Shown: one piece after another, positions 1 to 12,640 of the stretch
How positions within the stretch are numbered: the first letter of the stretch is position 1
Layout: the number at the start of each line of letters is the position of its first letter
Origin: Antitrichia curtipendula
Taxonomy: Eukaryota > Streptophyta > Bryopsida > Hypnales > Leucodontaceae
Direction: 5' to 3'
DNA: 64,000 bases
Assembly: GCA_951230915.1 (NCBI GenBank)
Contig: OX579636.1
Span: 32,113,567-32,177,566, forward strand
The notes under the pieces: generated by a model
Told to the model about the DNA's origin: nothing
Database searches by the model: none
Seen by the model: the letters and a program-made list of their open reading frames with translations, nothing else
Translations under genes and position numbers: made by a program

Positions 1-1755
1 TCGCTGTCGTCATGGGCCGTCACAGATTCGAAATAAGACCCCTCGACTTGTGTAACTTCATTAGTGACAGTAACCATATGCGGGACATCAATTCCATCAT
101 CGTCCTCAACTATCTCGCCAATTATAGGACACGGTCCACTACGAACACTCTCAGGATGATAAGCATCACTCTTAGAGTAGGACGCATCAACTTCCAACTT
201 CGGGGAACCACTGTAGTAATCGACATCAGAGGAATAGCCAGTAGCGCCAGAGATCAGTAATCTATCAGATCTGCTAAGAGAAGAGCTGGTTACTAAACCA
301 TTGCCCTCGGGATAGATATTACGGTGTGAGATGAGAAACATCTTCCACCACGGTTTCTGCTTCAGTGCTGAGGGATTTTTGTCAGGAAACTTCAAATTTA
401 AGTAAAGCTCTTTAGCATCCCTGAGATCAACTTCTGAATGTGGACTCTCCACTACACTCTTCGGTAAGTTAATAGAGAAATCGCGCCCGTTAACATTCAG
501 ATACGATGGACTTCCTTGAGAAACTGGTACTAGGTCCTGGTCAGTAGATTGACCCGGATCTTGCTGAGAAACAAGGCCCAGGTGATAGAGACCACCTTCG
601 CTGCGAGCTTTTTTGAGGGTATGATCGACATGCTGAGGTTGCATGTGGGACTGGTCATCCTCCACGTCCTCATCGGAACGGCCCAAACATGAGTTATCAT
701 CATGATAAACACCTGGGTCACTAACGTAGTCTCCTATGGCATCCTCTTCAAAGGAATGACTTGCAGCAATATCAGACCCGTGAGCCATGTTGGAGTGGAA
801 TTCGTAATATGTTGCAGTTCCATTGTCCGCGCTAAATCCTGAGCGTTGTTCATCTGGAGAGTGCTCACCACTACCCGACCCCTCGGACTGATGCCCAATC
901 TGAATAATACAAGAGTCTGCAGTCTCTGCATTTGAAGACATTGATGTCAATAATAAGCACATCAGATGCTCTGGATACTATTTAATATCCAACAACAAAT
1001 AGCCAATAGCCAAAAGTAGGAGATGGTAGAACCCAATGGGAACGAGTGATTATTACACAAGTGCAACAACAGTAAAAAAGGATCTCCATTACGTCCTTGT
1101 CAAAAATAGGTCAAGAGAAAGGGATTTCGCACATACTTTCAAACTCTTCATCTTCATCACCCTCGTATGCTACTTCTGCAACCTCGATCCGAGCGCTGAT
1201 AGCCTCTCCAAGCCAATTCGCCTCATCTTTCTTTATTACACTCACACCCCTTGTGTCAAATTCAAACAATTCAGAGTGGCTTTGTTTGGGAACTTCTGCA
1301 CAAGCAGGACCATTTTGCTCTGCCCAGTTGGATATATCTTCATATTTAGCCCATTCTGCAATCGAAGGAACAGACAGTAGCTTCTTTGAGATGCTTCCAG
1401 TTGACATCATAGATTTCTCATTGTTAGTTGTCAAATCCAAAACTGTAAAGGAATTATCGTCCTTTCCCATGGAGCCTTTCTGAGAGCTCTCAGAGAGAAT
1501 GTCGCTGTCTTTTGATAAAAGTGCCTTCTGCGATGACTCCCAAACACTGTCACTCTCTAAACACTCTGCTGGAGTGATGACCTGTTCCAAGAAAGCAAGT
1601 TGTTAAAATTGATGTTACTAATCACGAGCCTATTCCCTAACCTCAGATTCATGAAAGATTAAGAAGTCACTGTAAAACCCTTACATTAAAAATCATATCA
1701 AAACTGTGCAACATTAAGAACAAAATACCTTCAGCTTTCCCTTGCGAGTAAACAT
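1..1755 (-). CDS. Plant protein of unknown function, 5' part of gene (runs off left edge)
   Basis: I do not recognise the family. A phase-consistent model has exon 1 at 1755-1729 (MFTRKGKLK, phase 0), exon 2 at 1581-1137 (starts VITPAECLES, ends phase 1) and exon 3 from 925 leftward to the window edge with no stop. Introns have GT-AG ends (donors gtatttt and gtatgtg). The protein is acidic and serine-rich: exon 2 has an EGDEDEEFE stretch and exon 3 has runs such as DEDVEDD and EDDDGID. The best family handle is KPWWKMFLISHRNIYP in exon 3, encoded near 340-390, followed by a serine-rich patch. No signal peptide or membrane segment is visible. A telo-box lies about 120 bp upstream of the ATG. 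The phase agreement across three exons makes the gene likely; its role is open and the C-terminus is missing. Confidence 0.7.
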
Positions 1756-1872
1756 TGATGTCAGACAGGTTATCTTGCCCATGATTCCTCTAGCCGCAAA
1801 GCTCACAGTAAAATGCGAAGCAGATGACCAGCTTCCTCAATCCCTCCACACAGACCGTTTCCCCACCGAAAA

Positions 1873-1880
1873 AAACCCTA
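1873..1880 (+). promoter_or_regulatory. Telo-box AAACCCTA upstream of the left-edge gene
   Basis: AAACCCTA lies 118 bp upstream of the proposed ATG at 1755 of the minus-strand gene. In plants this motif is found in promoters and 5' leaders of growth- and translation-related genes. A single 8-mer could occur by chance; the position is the only support. Confidence 0.4.
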
Positions 1881-1884
1881 AACC

Positions 1885-4800
1885 AGAAGCCCCTCTCTCC
1901 AAATTCCATCAAGATACAAGTGCACACGTGCACAGCAGCTAGCTACCCGGCGAAATTGAAGTAAACAGCCCTGGTATGATATAGCTGCGCGCTATCTTGC
2001 ACACGTTATAATTGTTTTCTGTTTTCTATTGTTTTAATTTTCTATTTTTTAATCCTCCCTGAAAGAGAAATAGTTGAACAAAACTACAATATAACTGCCG
2101 AGAACAAGATCCAAACTGTCCAGTTGACAGACGGGGAGGAGTCAAATCCTGACCCCAGTCGAACTGTCTACATCGATATCAATCAAAAGGTCGCGCCTGA
2201 AGCCACATTAGCCGTAATCCAATGCCAATCCCTGAACCATGCGACAAGCCCTCCAGACCTGCGAGTTTATAGCTTTCTGATGTCCAGCAAGGGCTGGGCA
2301 AACGCCAAGGCCCCACACCTGCCCACCGGTGCGAGACGGGTAAATGATGGAGTATGCCAGAGTGAACCCTCAGTATCACAAATTATTTAATAAATGTCCT
2401 CCAAACCCCTTCAACAGTGTATCCTGCGAAATCACACAAAATCGAAATCAGAACATAGTATTCAGGGACACCACCTCCCATCTTGACACATACGCAGAAA
2501 AAAGCTTATTCAACACTTGAATACGGCGAAAACGGACTCTAAACCGCTGCAAAACCATATGACATAGAAGCCAGCGAACGAATCCCCGGAAATCATATGA
2601 AGCAGAAAATATCGCCGGTCGCAACTTCAAATACAGACGAACTACTTTCAAGAAAACTTGCAATCTTAGTAAGACCTAGAGCATTCCTCAAAAGTAAATC
2701 TCGCAATTCATTAAGCTGAACGATCACATTCCAGCAAAACGCAGGAATCCAATTGACGAATTCCTGGTAGAAGGCAACTTCCATCTTCATGCAAAAGAAA
2801 TCTTCCAAGGGCGCAAACTATCCGCACTAAGAAAATCCAATATCACGTTCTGATTGACAACGACAATACTCAGAATATCACAAAACCCAACTTCGGACGA
2901 ATCCAACCAGAGGACGAAGCCACAGCCGGCACCTTCCCAACAACATCACGTCAGCAATCAACGACTGTCACGGAAAAAAAAAAAGCAAATTTAAAACACT
3001 CTGCCCGAACGAACCACGAAACAAACGCAGCGACAACGACAAAACAAAACTCACAACACGCGCCACAACGCCCGAAGCTCACCCCAACCAGAGATCTCGA
3101 CGTCCACGTCCACCGCGATCAAGTCCACAAAGCAACCTACCGAGACTCAACCAAACCAGCACTTCCACGCGATCCACACAACATCCACAAACCCCAGGGC
3201 GCCAACATCATCCCGCCGCCGGCACGCCTCACCATCGCAAACGCAAACAACGATCAAGCCGAGAGTGAATTAATGAATACCTCCGACATCTGCCAAGCCC
3301 TCGCCGCAAACGATCCTGCTGTAACTTCGACAAAGCGCCCGCGAGAGGCTAGAGTTTAAGAGGAGGAGATGGAGAGGCGATAAGCATGCGGAGAAGAAGG
3401 TGACGAGACGGGAGGGGAAAACGAGTTGCAGCCAGCACATTTACAGCCTGATTCGCAGTGGAGTGGGGCGACCGTGGGAGGGCTAGGGTTGCGAGGGACC
3501 ACATAAAGGAGGAACGAAATGCACGCACCGCCGCTGTTGTGGCCTTCTCCTCCGCCACAGCCATGCGCCCACCACCAGCGTCTGGGCATCAGAATGGCTC
3601 CCTGTCTACAGAAGTGACGACAGCCGCGGATTCGCGTCCGCGGCTACCGCGTGGACGCGGTCATCGGTAGTTTCTGGAATCGGGATGGAATCGGGATGAA
3701 CGTTGTTGGTTTAATGGGTTCAGTAATCAGCAGTACAGTACCATCAGGAAAATCAAAACAATTGCAACAGCACTGCAACAGTGCGGTGGCAATTACGTTT
3801 GTTCGCAATACAAAGACAGGATTGTTTCAAACGCAATATAAGGTAAACCTGCCAATGACAAGCAGAATGACTGATTTGTTGTATTGCCGTTAGCAAAAAT
3901 AATCAAATTTTTTTCCATACAAAGACACATGTGAGAAATGAAGAAAGCAACTGGAATTTTATTTTTTGGATAAAATATGAATTTTTTGTGAATTTTATTG
4001 AAGTGTACTGTCCAGTAAGCCCAAAAGAGTCTGTAGACTACCCCAAATCAGCAGAAAATTGTTTCCATGATGGTCATCTTCCCACCTAAAACAGTCATAA
4101 CATTTTCTAAGATGGCTACAAGACTTTCTAACATGGACATGACATGAAGAAATAAAAAAAACTATTTTTTACTACCAGTTTTAGACTAGATTGGTGTAAG
4201 TGTTCATAACAGTTACTAATAACTTCATAACCATATCCCAAGGCTTTGATAACAACTACAAATCAACCTTATGCAGTCTTCATCCCATTTTTAAGAAAAA
4301 GTTTCTCATAGATTGATAAAAGATTGTAATGGGGGGGGGTCAATAGGTGCCTGTCATGGGTGGTTTGCCTATCATAGGCAGGTTTACCTTAGTATTGCAA
4401 CATTATCTTCTGTTGCAGTGCTGTTTGGGTAGAGTTCTTGCAACAATACTGAAGTTGTATAGAATGTAGCAATTTATATTAGCAAATATGTTGCAATATT
4501 GAAACTAAGACTAAATTTTTCAATATTGTATCATTTTTGACTTAGTATTGTTATAATATATTTTCAGTTTGGAATTGCAATTGAAACAATGTACAAGCAT
4601 TATTGTTTCAACATTGCATCAATTATTGAATGATTCGAGTTTGTTGCAATATTGTAGCTAATTCTTTTTTTGTTACATTTAGTGAGCTAAATAAAAATTA
4701 AACAATTTCAATATCTATATTTAATCCCTACCAATTTTTGACTATGTTTTCACCAAAGACACACCAACACTACCATTTCTGATACAAGTCTAACATTTTA

Positions 4801-6967
4801 GAAAAAAAACAATTCTGAACACATGTAATTGTAGGATCTTGTAGTAAGTTGGTTTGAGAAGATGTGGAAAACATTTCAGAAATTTCCACAATATGGATTG
4901 CAACATATTTACATTTGAATTGACAAAAATCTTTTTTCTTGTCACTACAAAAAATAAGGCATTTGCACTTCCCGAGGTCACATTTATATGAAAAAATGTT
5001 CATGAAAAATGTCCATGTTGGAGGTGCATCTTTGAATTCATTCTTGAAGGCAAGTTGGCTACATGCTTGAAAAATTTTAGATCATTCGGAATTGTACAAC
5101 ATATTGGAAAAATATAGTAAGTAGAATAGGTAGAAAATAATTCAAAATATTAAAATGTTAAAGATTTAGTTATGAAATTGAAAAATGCCAACTCCAATAG
5201 TTGTAATGTTGTAATAAACAATCAACATCCTATGATTTTATTTATTTTCTAAAATATTGAAAATTGAGTTAAATAAATGACTTCAAAGTTTATTTTAGAG
5301 TAGAGAATCCATATCTGCAAACTAAAATTGCTCATAACTTTTTATTTCATTGATCAAAATGGAATGATTCAAGGGTATCCACATATATGTAAATCTAGAA
5401 TACCAATATCAAATTATTTTTCTTAAAAAAGTGATTTTATTTTATTAGACCAAATTGCTCGCTTGGAGAAAAAAAATTACATAGTATACAATAACTTTTA
5501 AGCATATAGTCAAAAGTTATGAAAGTTGTTGGGCCTTACAGCTATTCTTTGTCCCTTTGTTTTGTGAAAATTTCAAATAAAAAAATAAAGCATCATATAC
5601 AAGAGCTCTTATTTTTCTAAAATTACAAATGTGAAAGTATGTCAAATGGTTTGCCAAGTCAAAATTGCATTGATTCTAGTTCAAAATTGGATTTGCAAAA
5701 GTGAAGTCATAGATGTGAAGAACACAAAAATCTTACAACATCATCTTGCCAAGAGAACCTCCTTCCAAATCCATGCCGACAATTTTTTTGTAAAGAAATG
5801 ATGATATTTTGTTTGTAATCAATTTTAAAGGAATTTTAAAATTTTCCTTTCAAAATTCATAAAAAAAAATATTGGTGATAGCATTGGTGAATCTACCCAT
5901 ATAGATGGAATCTAAAATTCAAAACCTAAAACTTTCATTAGTATATCAAGCCCAAAATATTCTTTCAAATAATACTTTATAATGATTTTTTCCAAATCAA
6001 CAATTCTAGAGAAGACCCTATACGTTTAGGAATTAAAAAACCATTGAAGAGCTTATTGCCTTTTCGAGGCAACTAAACTCCATGAAATAATTTTTTGTAA
6101 ATTTTTGTAGGAAGTAAAATGGAATTGACATCTAGCCCAAGTCGTTTACAATCTTTTAGACCTAAATGGAATTAGCTACAAATTGTTGAAGTTGAAACAT
6201 AGCGATCACTTCACATTATAAAATCAAGATTTGGAATGGACACTGTTGCACGCAACCTTAAAAAGAAATATCATGATCATTCATTTTCATAATCTGATTT
6301 TTGGTGGTAACATTAGAATTTGAAAATAAAGACTTTGAAAAATTAAATTTACACTACCAAAAATATGAAAACGCTACAATGTAAGTAAAAATGAATTTTT
6401 ATTTTTAAAACATTGATCAACACACTCTGTTTTGAACATTGTGATTCACTGTAGGTGGCACAGCGTAATGGCATATGCGCAAGGGAGGAGGTTCACTGAA
6501 TCGGGAATCTCAGTCAAGCAAGTTACAACCTACCATCTGGCCAAGCGGATGGCGGGTGGCGACTGGCAAGTATGAAACATATTATGTGCATCACAATAGG
6601 CCAGAGCAGGCGAGGGGAGGCTATGGTGATGGCGCGCAAGGCGGTGCTCATGTGAGGACTCAATCGACGAGACTGAAGGAGATGTTCAAGCCGAGATAGA
6701 GGTGGGTGGCCCTCTCCAAAGCATCAATCAAGCCATGGCCACAAGGGCACTGTGTGTGATGGTTTTTTGGTGTGGATTTTGGGGTTTCAGGTAGCTTTCA
6801 GTTTGCAGGAAGGATCATCCCAGAATTTAGCGAAGCAGAAGAGGACGCGCGCGGACGTGAGCGGAGAGTTGTTCAAGCGCCTTGGTGGGGAGTCATTCAA
6901 GTGACCTAGGCAGGGGAGTCATTCATGGATAGTAGTTTGTACAGTAATATTCTAGTTCACTGAACTT
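1885..6967. other. Spacer without a supported gene
   Basis: No coherent exon series was found. 2.9-3.66 kb is relatively GC-rich with scattered short open frames and may be promoter or leader sequence. From 3.7 kb on the DNA is AT-rich and repetitive, with many variants of ttgcaatattg around 4.4-4.7 kb that recur around 7.6-8.15 kb. A ten-G run lies near 4330. Near 5333-5372 there is a copy of the recurring motif CATAACTTTT...AAATGGAATGATTC, also seen near 11.28, 49.27 and 61.85 kb. Confidence 0.5.
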
Positions 6968-7340
6968 CACAGTAGTGGTAGTCACAACTTGTTCACCGTG
7001 ATGGTGAACAATGAACAATGAACAATGGAAAGTGCTTTGAGGGGCCAATGAGAAGTGACGAATATTGAACAAGCCGTGACCACCCTTTTTGTTCAAATGT
7101 TGAGAATGAACAATGGAGGATGGATAATGGCGAGATGGACGGATGTAATTGAAAGTTAAGAGAACAAAGGAATAATCTTAGCGGAACATTGATTGTCACT
7201 CCGGAGGTGGATGTTGGGAGTGAACAATCAATGTTCCGCTATGAATATTCCGTCGAAAGCAAGCCAACCCTACGCCGCCACCACTTCAATGTTCATTGTT
7301 CACCATCACGGTGAACAAGCTGTGACTACCACTAGTGTGT
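6968..7340. mobile_element. Fold-back MITE-like element with long inverted ends and nested hairpin
   Basis: The left end (6968 on) begins CACAGTAGTGGTAGTCACA. The reverse complement of the right end begins CACACTAGTGGTAGTCACA. The match continues through GTTCACCGTGATGGTGAAC and several GAACAAT units, giving about 50 bp of inverted ends with few mismatches. Inside, TAGCGGAACATTGATTGT (7180-7197) pairs perfectly with its complement at 7224-7241 and the stem continues imperfectly on both sides. A clear target-site duplication was not found, so the superfamily is unassigned. Confidence 0.7.
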
Positions 7341-8225
7341 CACCAGGAAGTGAGTCCATTCTTCAAGATTTATGATGTACAGTGTCTCTTGAACCAAGTA
7401 TGTCAGAATTTTGATATTCATTCGTGGTTTGTTGGCAGGAAATTGGTGTCTTTTGGAATTAATGCGAAGAAGTTGGAGATTTTAGTTTCCTTCAACTCCA
7501 AATAGGTGGAAGTGGAGTTTGTAGAGGCGTTAGGATTTAGAAGTGAAACCTTAGCCACAAGAACATTACATACTATTGTAGATTGTATCAAATTTGCATA
7601 TCTAGCAGTATATGCTATGTATCGTTGTGGTACATTTTGAAATACTGAAATCTAGTCCATATGTACATATGAACCTATTCAAAATTCTCCAACTTCAATT
7701 ATAACAACATGCAACTCATTTGTACATTTACAAGTATTTGAAATCTACTACAATTAAACATTTCAAAACGAGCAAATGTAGCCCTTTTGTACATATGAAG
7801 ATAATTACAATCTACAATTGCAAGACATTTGAGATTGTCAAAATATAGATTTCTAATACAATTACATCTATTGCAGTTCATTTGCAATATTGAAAAATAT
7901 CACTAACAATACAAAGGCAAGTATAAAATGGAAATTGCAACAAATCAATGTATGATTTGAATAAAATATAACTATAAGTATTGAAAGAGTATTGTTTCAA
8001 ATCAAATTATAATACCTCATCTATATTGCATCAATATTGCAGTTCCTAATTGTAAGCAGTTTTGTTGCAAATTGAAACAATATTATACTGTTAAATAATC
8101 TAGTTAGTATTGCAACAATATTGCAATAGTATTGTTTCAGTTCTTGATTTTTTCCCGATGATGGCATTGCGGTGGTCATGAATACGGACTAGGGATTGGA
8201 GGGAATAGGATTCATTGACCTCATT
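7341..8225. other. AT-rich spacer
   Basis: No gene was recognised. The stretch around 7.6-8.15 kb is rich in ttgcaatattg and attgtttcaa motifs like those at 4.4-4.7 kb, suggesting a dispersed AT-rich repeat. Confidence 0.4.
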
Positions 8226-8240
8226 CACATGAAGGGGTTG
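8226..8240. repeat. Left copy of LINE target-site duplication
   Basis: CACATGAAGGGGTTG here is repeated exactly at 9974-9988, directly flanking the LINE fragment. Fifteen bases is in the usual range for target-primed reverse transcription. Confidence 0.65.
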
Positions 8241-8301
8241 TTGTGAAAGCCGCGAGCGACTGGGCGGGGGCACGGAGCCCCTTCACATGAAGCAAAAAGA
8301 A

Positions 8302-8904
8302 TTACAATGAGAGTTCAAGAGGGAAAGTAAGATGCCAAAGCCTAAGTCCAGGGTGATAGAAAACTAGGGACCACCTAGACTCAAACTCCGATTGAATGGC
8401 CGCAAGCTTATCAACGTTCCTAACTCTGGATCTAAAATCATGTCTAATGGCCATACCAGTGTGGATCGTGGAGGACCAAGCCGCTTCCATCACCCTTAGG
8501 GAACTGAAGTCCAGGGTGCCATAACGCACATTACAACGTTCGGTCCAAGTATGCCAAACCAAGAAAGACCTGAAGATGTCCCATGGTTGATGAATGTATG
8601 TGTATTTATCCAATCTAACATTAGCTTGCGTACTAATTCTACCAATGGAGACGTCCCTAAAATTCCTCATCCTGGGAACTCCGTAGGGACTACTAAAAAG
8701 ATTGAATCTAATCCAAATCTGAGATGCAAATTTGCACTCCCAGAATAGGTGGTTGGCAGTTTCGAGGTTGTGGCCGCATAATGGGCAGCCTACCGCTGCG
8801 GAGGGAATCCTTTTCTCTAGCCATTCGCCGGTGACCACCCCTTTGTTGAATAATTGCCAGAGAAACATGGCTGGTTTCCTCGGCCAAGTTTGGTGCCACA
8901 TCAA
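8302..8904 (-). pseudogene. LINE ORF2 C-terminal zf-RVT fragment
   Basis: The 200-residue frame contains WHQTWPRKPAMFLWQLF, then CPLCGHNLETANHLFWEC, the C-x2-C...H-x4-C zinc-binding motif of the zf-RVT domain at the end of plant LINE ORF2 proteins. The upstream codons of the same frame (to about 9011) stay readable except for one TAG, giving RGYATSLKKKYEVSM and VQRSFTYRL. No separate host function is implied. Confidence 0.8.
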
Positions 8905-9011
8905 TCTATATGTGAATGATCTTTGAACCTAGTCGAAGTTTTGGTTGATCAGAGCTTGAGAACCCATAGAAACCTCATATTTCTTCTTCAGGCTGGTAGC
9001 ATAACCCCTCT

Positions 9012-9776
9012 TTACTGTGTATGCATAGAATGGGTCTTCTTTAAGTGCTCATCTGCCAACAAAGAGGAGACATATACTCTGTCTATTCTCGCCATCCGAT
9101 GCGCCTCTCCTTTTCTGCTGTTATCCCATGTGTACCTCAGCTCCGAATTACGGTGAAAGAAGTCCATCTCCCATGAATCTGTCATTCCGTAATGGTTGAA
9201 GAGCTTAGTCCATGCGGCTTTCTCCTGCCGATTTGGAGAGGTACAAGTAAGCGAGTTTCCCGTCCTATCTGCCGGGTTTTCCACCATGTTTAGATCTCGC
9301 GCAAGGATGAAATAATCTCCTACTATGTCTGCATCAACCAACTGTTTCCAGAGCTCTGTGCATCGGGAGGAGGCCGTGGGAGCATAGACGTTAATGAGCG
9401 TAACTATGTTACCTGAATCTGTTTTCAGTGTAACAAACTGAGCCCAGCCCTCAACTAGCACTTTTTGGTCTGTGACTTTCTTGGCTAAGTTTTTGGAGAT
9501 TAGTATAGCGGTCCCAGCGCTCCATCTCTCGACTGCACCTTGGTGTTTGATGGCTGGATTCCACGCTCTAAAGCCACCTTGATAGGGAAGGCTGTGGCAT
9601 CTTTTTGAGCATTGCTCCGCTGACATCCAGTGTTCTTGAAGGAAGTTTACATCCAGAGAGTTCAGCATGCGCTCCATCATCCTGCGGATGTGTACCTGCT
9701 TTTGTGAACCGCGGGAGCCGACCTCTGCTCCCCTAATGTTGAGGGTCACCAATTTGAGGTCTATGTCCATCATCAT
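9012..9776 (-). pseudogene. LINE ORF2 N-terminal endonuclease domain
   Basis: The 254-residue frame is an exonuclease-endonuclease-phosphatase domain: LVTLNIRGAE near the start, FLQEHWMS with the catalytic-type glutamate, VTLINVYAP, then FILARDLNMVENPADRT (normally GGDLN) and ARIDRVYVS near the end, where the family usually has a catalytic SDH. The altered GGD and SDH motifs suggest loss of activity. The ATG overlaps the stop of the upstream ORF1 tail in an ATGA arrangement. The frame stops at MHTQ followed by TAA. Confidence 0.85.
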
Positions 9777-9979
9777 TGAGGGCTGTTTTCGTCCGTCATG
9801 GACGTCTCCGTCGCCCCTGAAGCTGATCTAGATGTCCCTTGCATTGCGATTCGAGCTTTCTTGAAAGCCGGACGCGGTGAGGCTTGTAGGCCAGGTTGCC
9901 ACTCTTCCTTTTCCGCGTCGGATGTGTATAAACCTGCCCAGTCCTGCAGCAGGGCGGAGGCCTTGGCACAACCCCACAT
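9773..9979 (-). pseudogene. LINE ORF1 C-terminal remnant
   Basis: A 68-residue minus-strand frame ends in TGA that overlaps the endonuclease ATG (ATGA). Its position fits the tail of a LINE ORF1, 5' truncated at the element's right edge. It has no recognisable motif, so the assignment rests on context. Confidence 0.45.
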
Positions 9980-9988
9980 GAAGGGGTT
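9974..9988. repeat. Right copy of LINE target-site duplication
   Basis: This is an exact match to CACATGAAGGGGTTG at 8226-8240 and marks the 5' (right-hand) boundary of the minus-strand LINE. Confidence 0.65.
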
Positions 9989-12640
9989 GCTATTAAGGAA
10001 TGGTTGTTGTTTTTGAGACGACTTTTACACTAAGGTGTTAAAAAATGTGATGAGTTATGAAATCCACAACATTTTGTAAGTGAGAATTCCAACCCTTTTT
10101 CAGATTGGGCATAAATGAGAGTTTATTCAATTAAGATCCCATGATTGACATTGAGAAGTCTTTATAGGTAACACCTTAGCTACTTATCCTCAATAGAAGG
10201 GAGACTCTTTTATACTTCTTAAACTAGTTTCTTTCATTTTTGATATGTTTTTTAACATTTTGATACTATTTTGGTGCTCAAGTACCAAAAATATGTTGAA
10301 AATATGTTGAATTTTGTATCATTAATCCAAATGTCAAAATGATTATTGAAAAATGTGTTGTAAGGTATGTCCTTGACTTTGAAAATTTAGTATTAAGGTT
10401 TAGAAAATATGAAATGACTTGGGTTTAATTCCATTTTCTTTGCCTATCAAGGATTCTATACATAATGGAAATAAAGTATGCGACTCCAAATGCTTCAAGG
10501 CCCCCCTATTTTGTACAATAAAACAAAATTTCAAACATGTAGAAAGATGTTTAAAATTTCTAATACAAAAGCTGAGGGGAGGGATTCAAACTCCATAGCT
10601 TGTATGCTTCTATATTTTAGGAAAGAAAATCAAAGCATATTATATGGACTTCAAGTTGTATCTAAACCCAAGGCCATTTTTCTATTAAAAAACACTCAAA
10701 ACTATCATTTTTATAGCAAAGAGCAAAAAAAGTTTGAAAATGTTTTTTTTTTTAAACTTAACCATAGCATCTTATACTAAACTAGTAAAAGAATGTGTGG
10801 AAGAAATTTCACAAACTTTGTCCATGCAGATTGGAAGATATTTGCATTTAAAGTGAAAGAAATAAGTTTTTCTACACGTTGCTCAACTATATTTTTTGGC
10901 TTTGAACCTTCTTAATTAAATTTTTTTGTTGTACTCATTTTGAATTTCTAATTTTATATGATGAAGAATTGAGTTGAGAGTCTAGAAGAAAAAAATCTAA
11001 AAAACTTACTTGGTTTCACTCATTTAAAAATTGTTAAATAAAAGTAGATTCAAGGAAAAACTAAACTATTAATAACTCTAAGATGGAATTGAAATACACA
11101 AATCTAAGCAGTGAGATTGTTCTAGCAAGAAATCTTAACATTGTAGAACTTTTTTTTTGAAAAATTGTAAAAATTGAGTTCAGAAATGATTCCTACAATT
11201 ATTTTATTATTTTATTAGAAATGAAATTATTTTATTTTTTCAAGAAAATGTTCTAATTGCCTGAAAAATAAGATTGTCCATAACTTTTGCATAACAAATC
11301 CAAATGGAATGAATCAACGCTTCCCATCTAGATTAAAATACAATCTATACAAACAAAAAAAATTAAAAATTTTATTTCAATTTTTTTCAAAGTTTTTTTT
11401 TTCCCCACCAAACTAAAAAAAAAAAGGGCTTTTTGTACCATAACTTTTGCTCCATCCACCGATAAAAATAAAAATTCTATTTTTGGAAAACTAGTGAATT
11501 TTTCAAAAAATCTCAACAAATATTGAGATCACAGGAGCCTGCCCAAAATCCATTTTGTCCCCCAAGGGGACAATGGGACTTTCAGGGTTAAGAATGATTT
11601 GCCAGAAAATGTTTTCAAAGATCTAGTGGCACTCCTCCCAAAAGGATAGCCCTTAGAAAGATATTGTCTGAACATTTTTTTTTAGTTTGATACTAATATT
11701 TTATAAAAGTGTTTGTTTTAATTTATATACCTTAGATAAAGATAAGTTTCAATAACTGCATTCTAAAATTTAATTTTTAGTTTAAATAGTAAAAGGCGAT
11801 GTCAATGTTAATCAATTCCGAGATGACTTGTGGCACTTTTTGATAAAATTGACATTATTTATGTCAAATTGAACCTTCATGCAAGATATTAAAGATTTTT
11901 TTTTAAGCATTGCACAATTTAAGGTTATTATACTTTTGAGTTTGACATCGTTTTTGTATAGGAGGAGATGTTGTATTTGAATAATGTGTCTTCTTCAAGT
12001 ACCAATGCTATAGTTGCCAATATATTGCAAAAATGTCCAATAGAAAAAAATTGACCTCCCAAATAGGGCACTTTGTAGTACAAAAATTTGGATGGCAAGA
12101 GCCTTCTCAACTCATTAATTGGATCAAGATTTGCACAATGGACTCAAAAATTTGTCATGATTACCCTATTATAAATCACATGCCTCCATTAAATATATAT
12201 GCACCAAGTGACCACTACAAACCTGTAGTGTTCCTATATGGTAGTACTAATGATGATGTGGCCACTCATACTCACTTCATTAGTATTAAAATTAGTAAAA
12301 AAACTCAAAGTCTTTTAACCCCTCACTAATGAAGGGGACCAAAAGTGTCCTCACATAGTTTCAAGTCCAATTCAAAGTGCTGTAATTTTTCATCCAATGT
12401 CCAAATTCAAAAAAAATTGTTTGAAAATTTGCGCTCTCTCATTTAGTTTGTGTGGTAAAATTTTCAGATCAATCCAAGATGTATTGATGTTTGCAAGCTA
12501 ATCGAAGTTCACAAATTCAATTTGAATTCACCAAACTGCATTTGATGGCTACAACTTTGGAGATTTGTATATCCTTCTTCCAATCTTTGTTTTCAACAAA
12601 ATTTATTGGGTTAAGGTAGTGTGCTTGTAAAGCGTCCCTT
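9989..12640. other. AT-rich repeat-derived spacer
   Basis: No gene was recognised. Around 10.67-11.6 kb the sequence resembles 48.83-49.41 kb (shared runs such as tatagcaaagag and gtgagattgttctag, and the motif CATAACTTTTGCATAAC near 11280), so it is probably a diverged copy of the same element. It ends near 11586 in caggg followed by TTAA, as the right ends of the TTAA elements do. A TTAA followed by CCCCTCACTAATG at 12314 may be another element end without a clear partner. Confidence 0.45.

Larger units (their letters stand above)
8241..9973 (-). mobile_element. Truncated L1-type LINE lacking its reverse transcriptase domain
   Basis: Read on the minus strand, the element holds the tail of ORF1, the endonuclease start of ORF2, then directly the C-terminal zinc-knuckle region of a plant LINE. 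The reverse transcriptase domain expected between them (hundreds of residues) is absent: about 110 bp separates the end of the endonuclease frame from the zf-RVT frame. It is flanked by a 15-bp direct repeat. No poly-A tail is evident at the 3' end (left side). This is a dead copy with a 5' truncation and an internal deletion. Confidence 0.75.

Noticed and set aside
1036..1483. Plus-strand open frames of 114 and 128 codons
   Set aside because: They are antisense to exon 2 of the minus-strand gene, which has consistent splice phases and composition.
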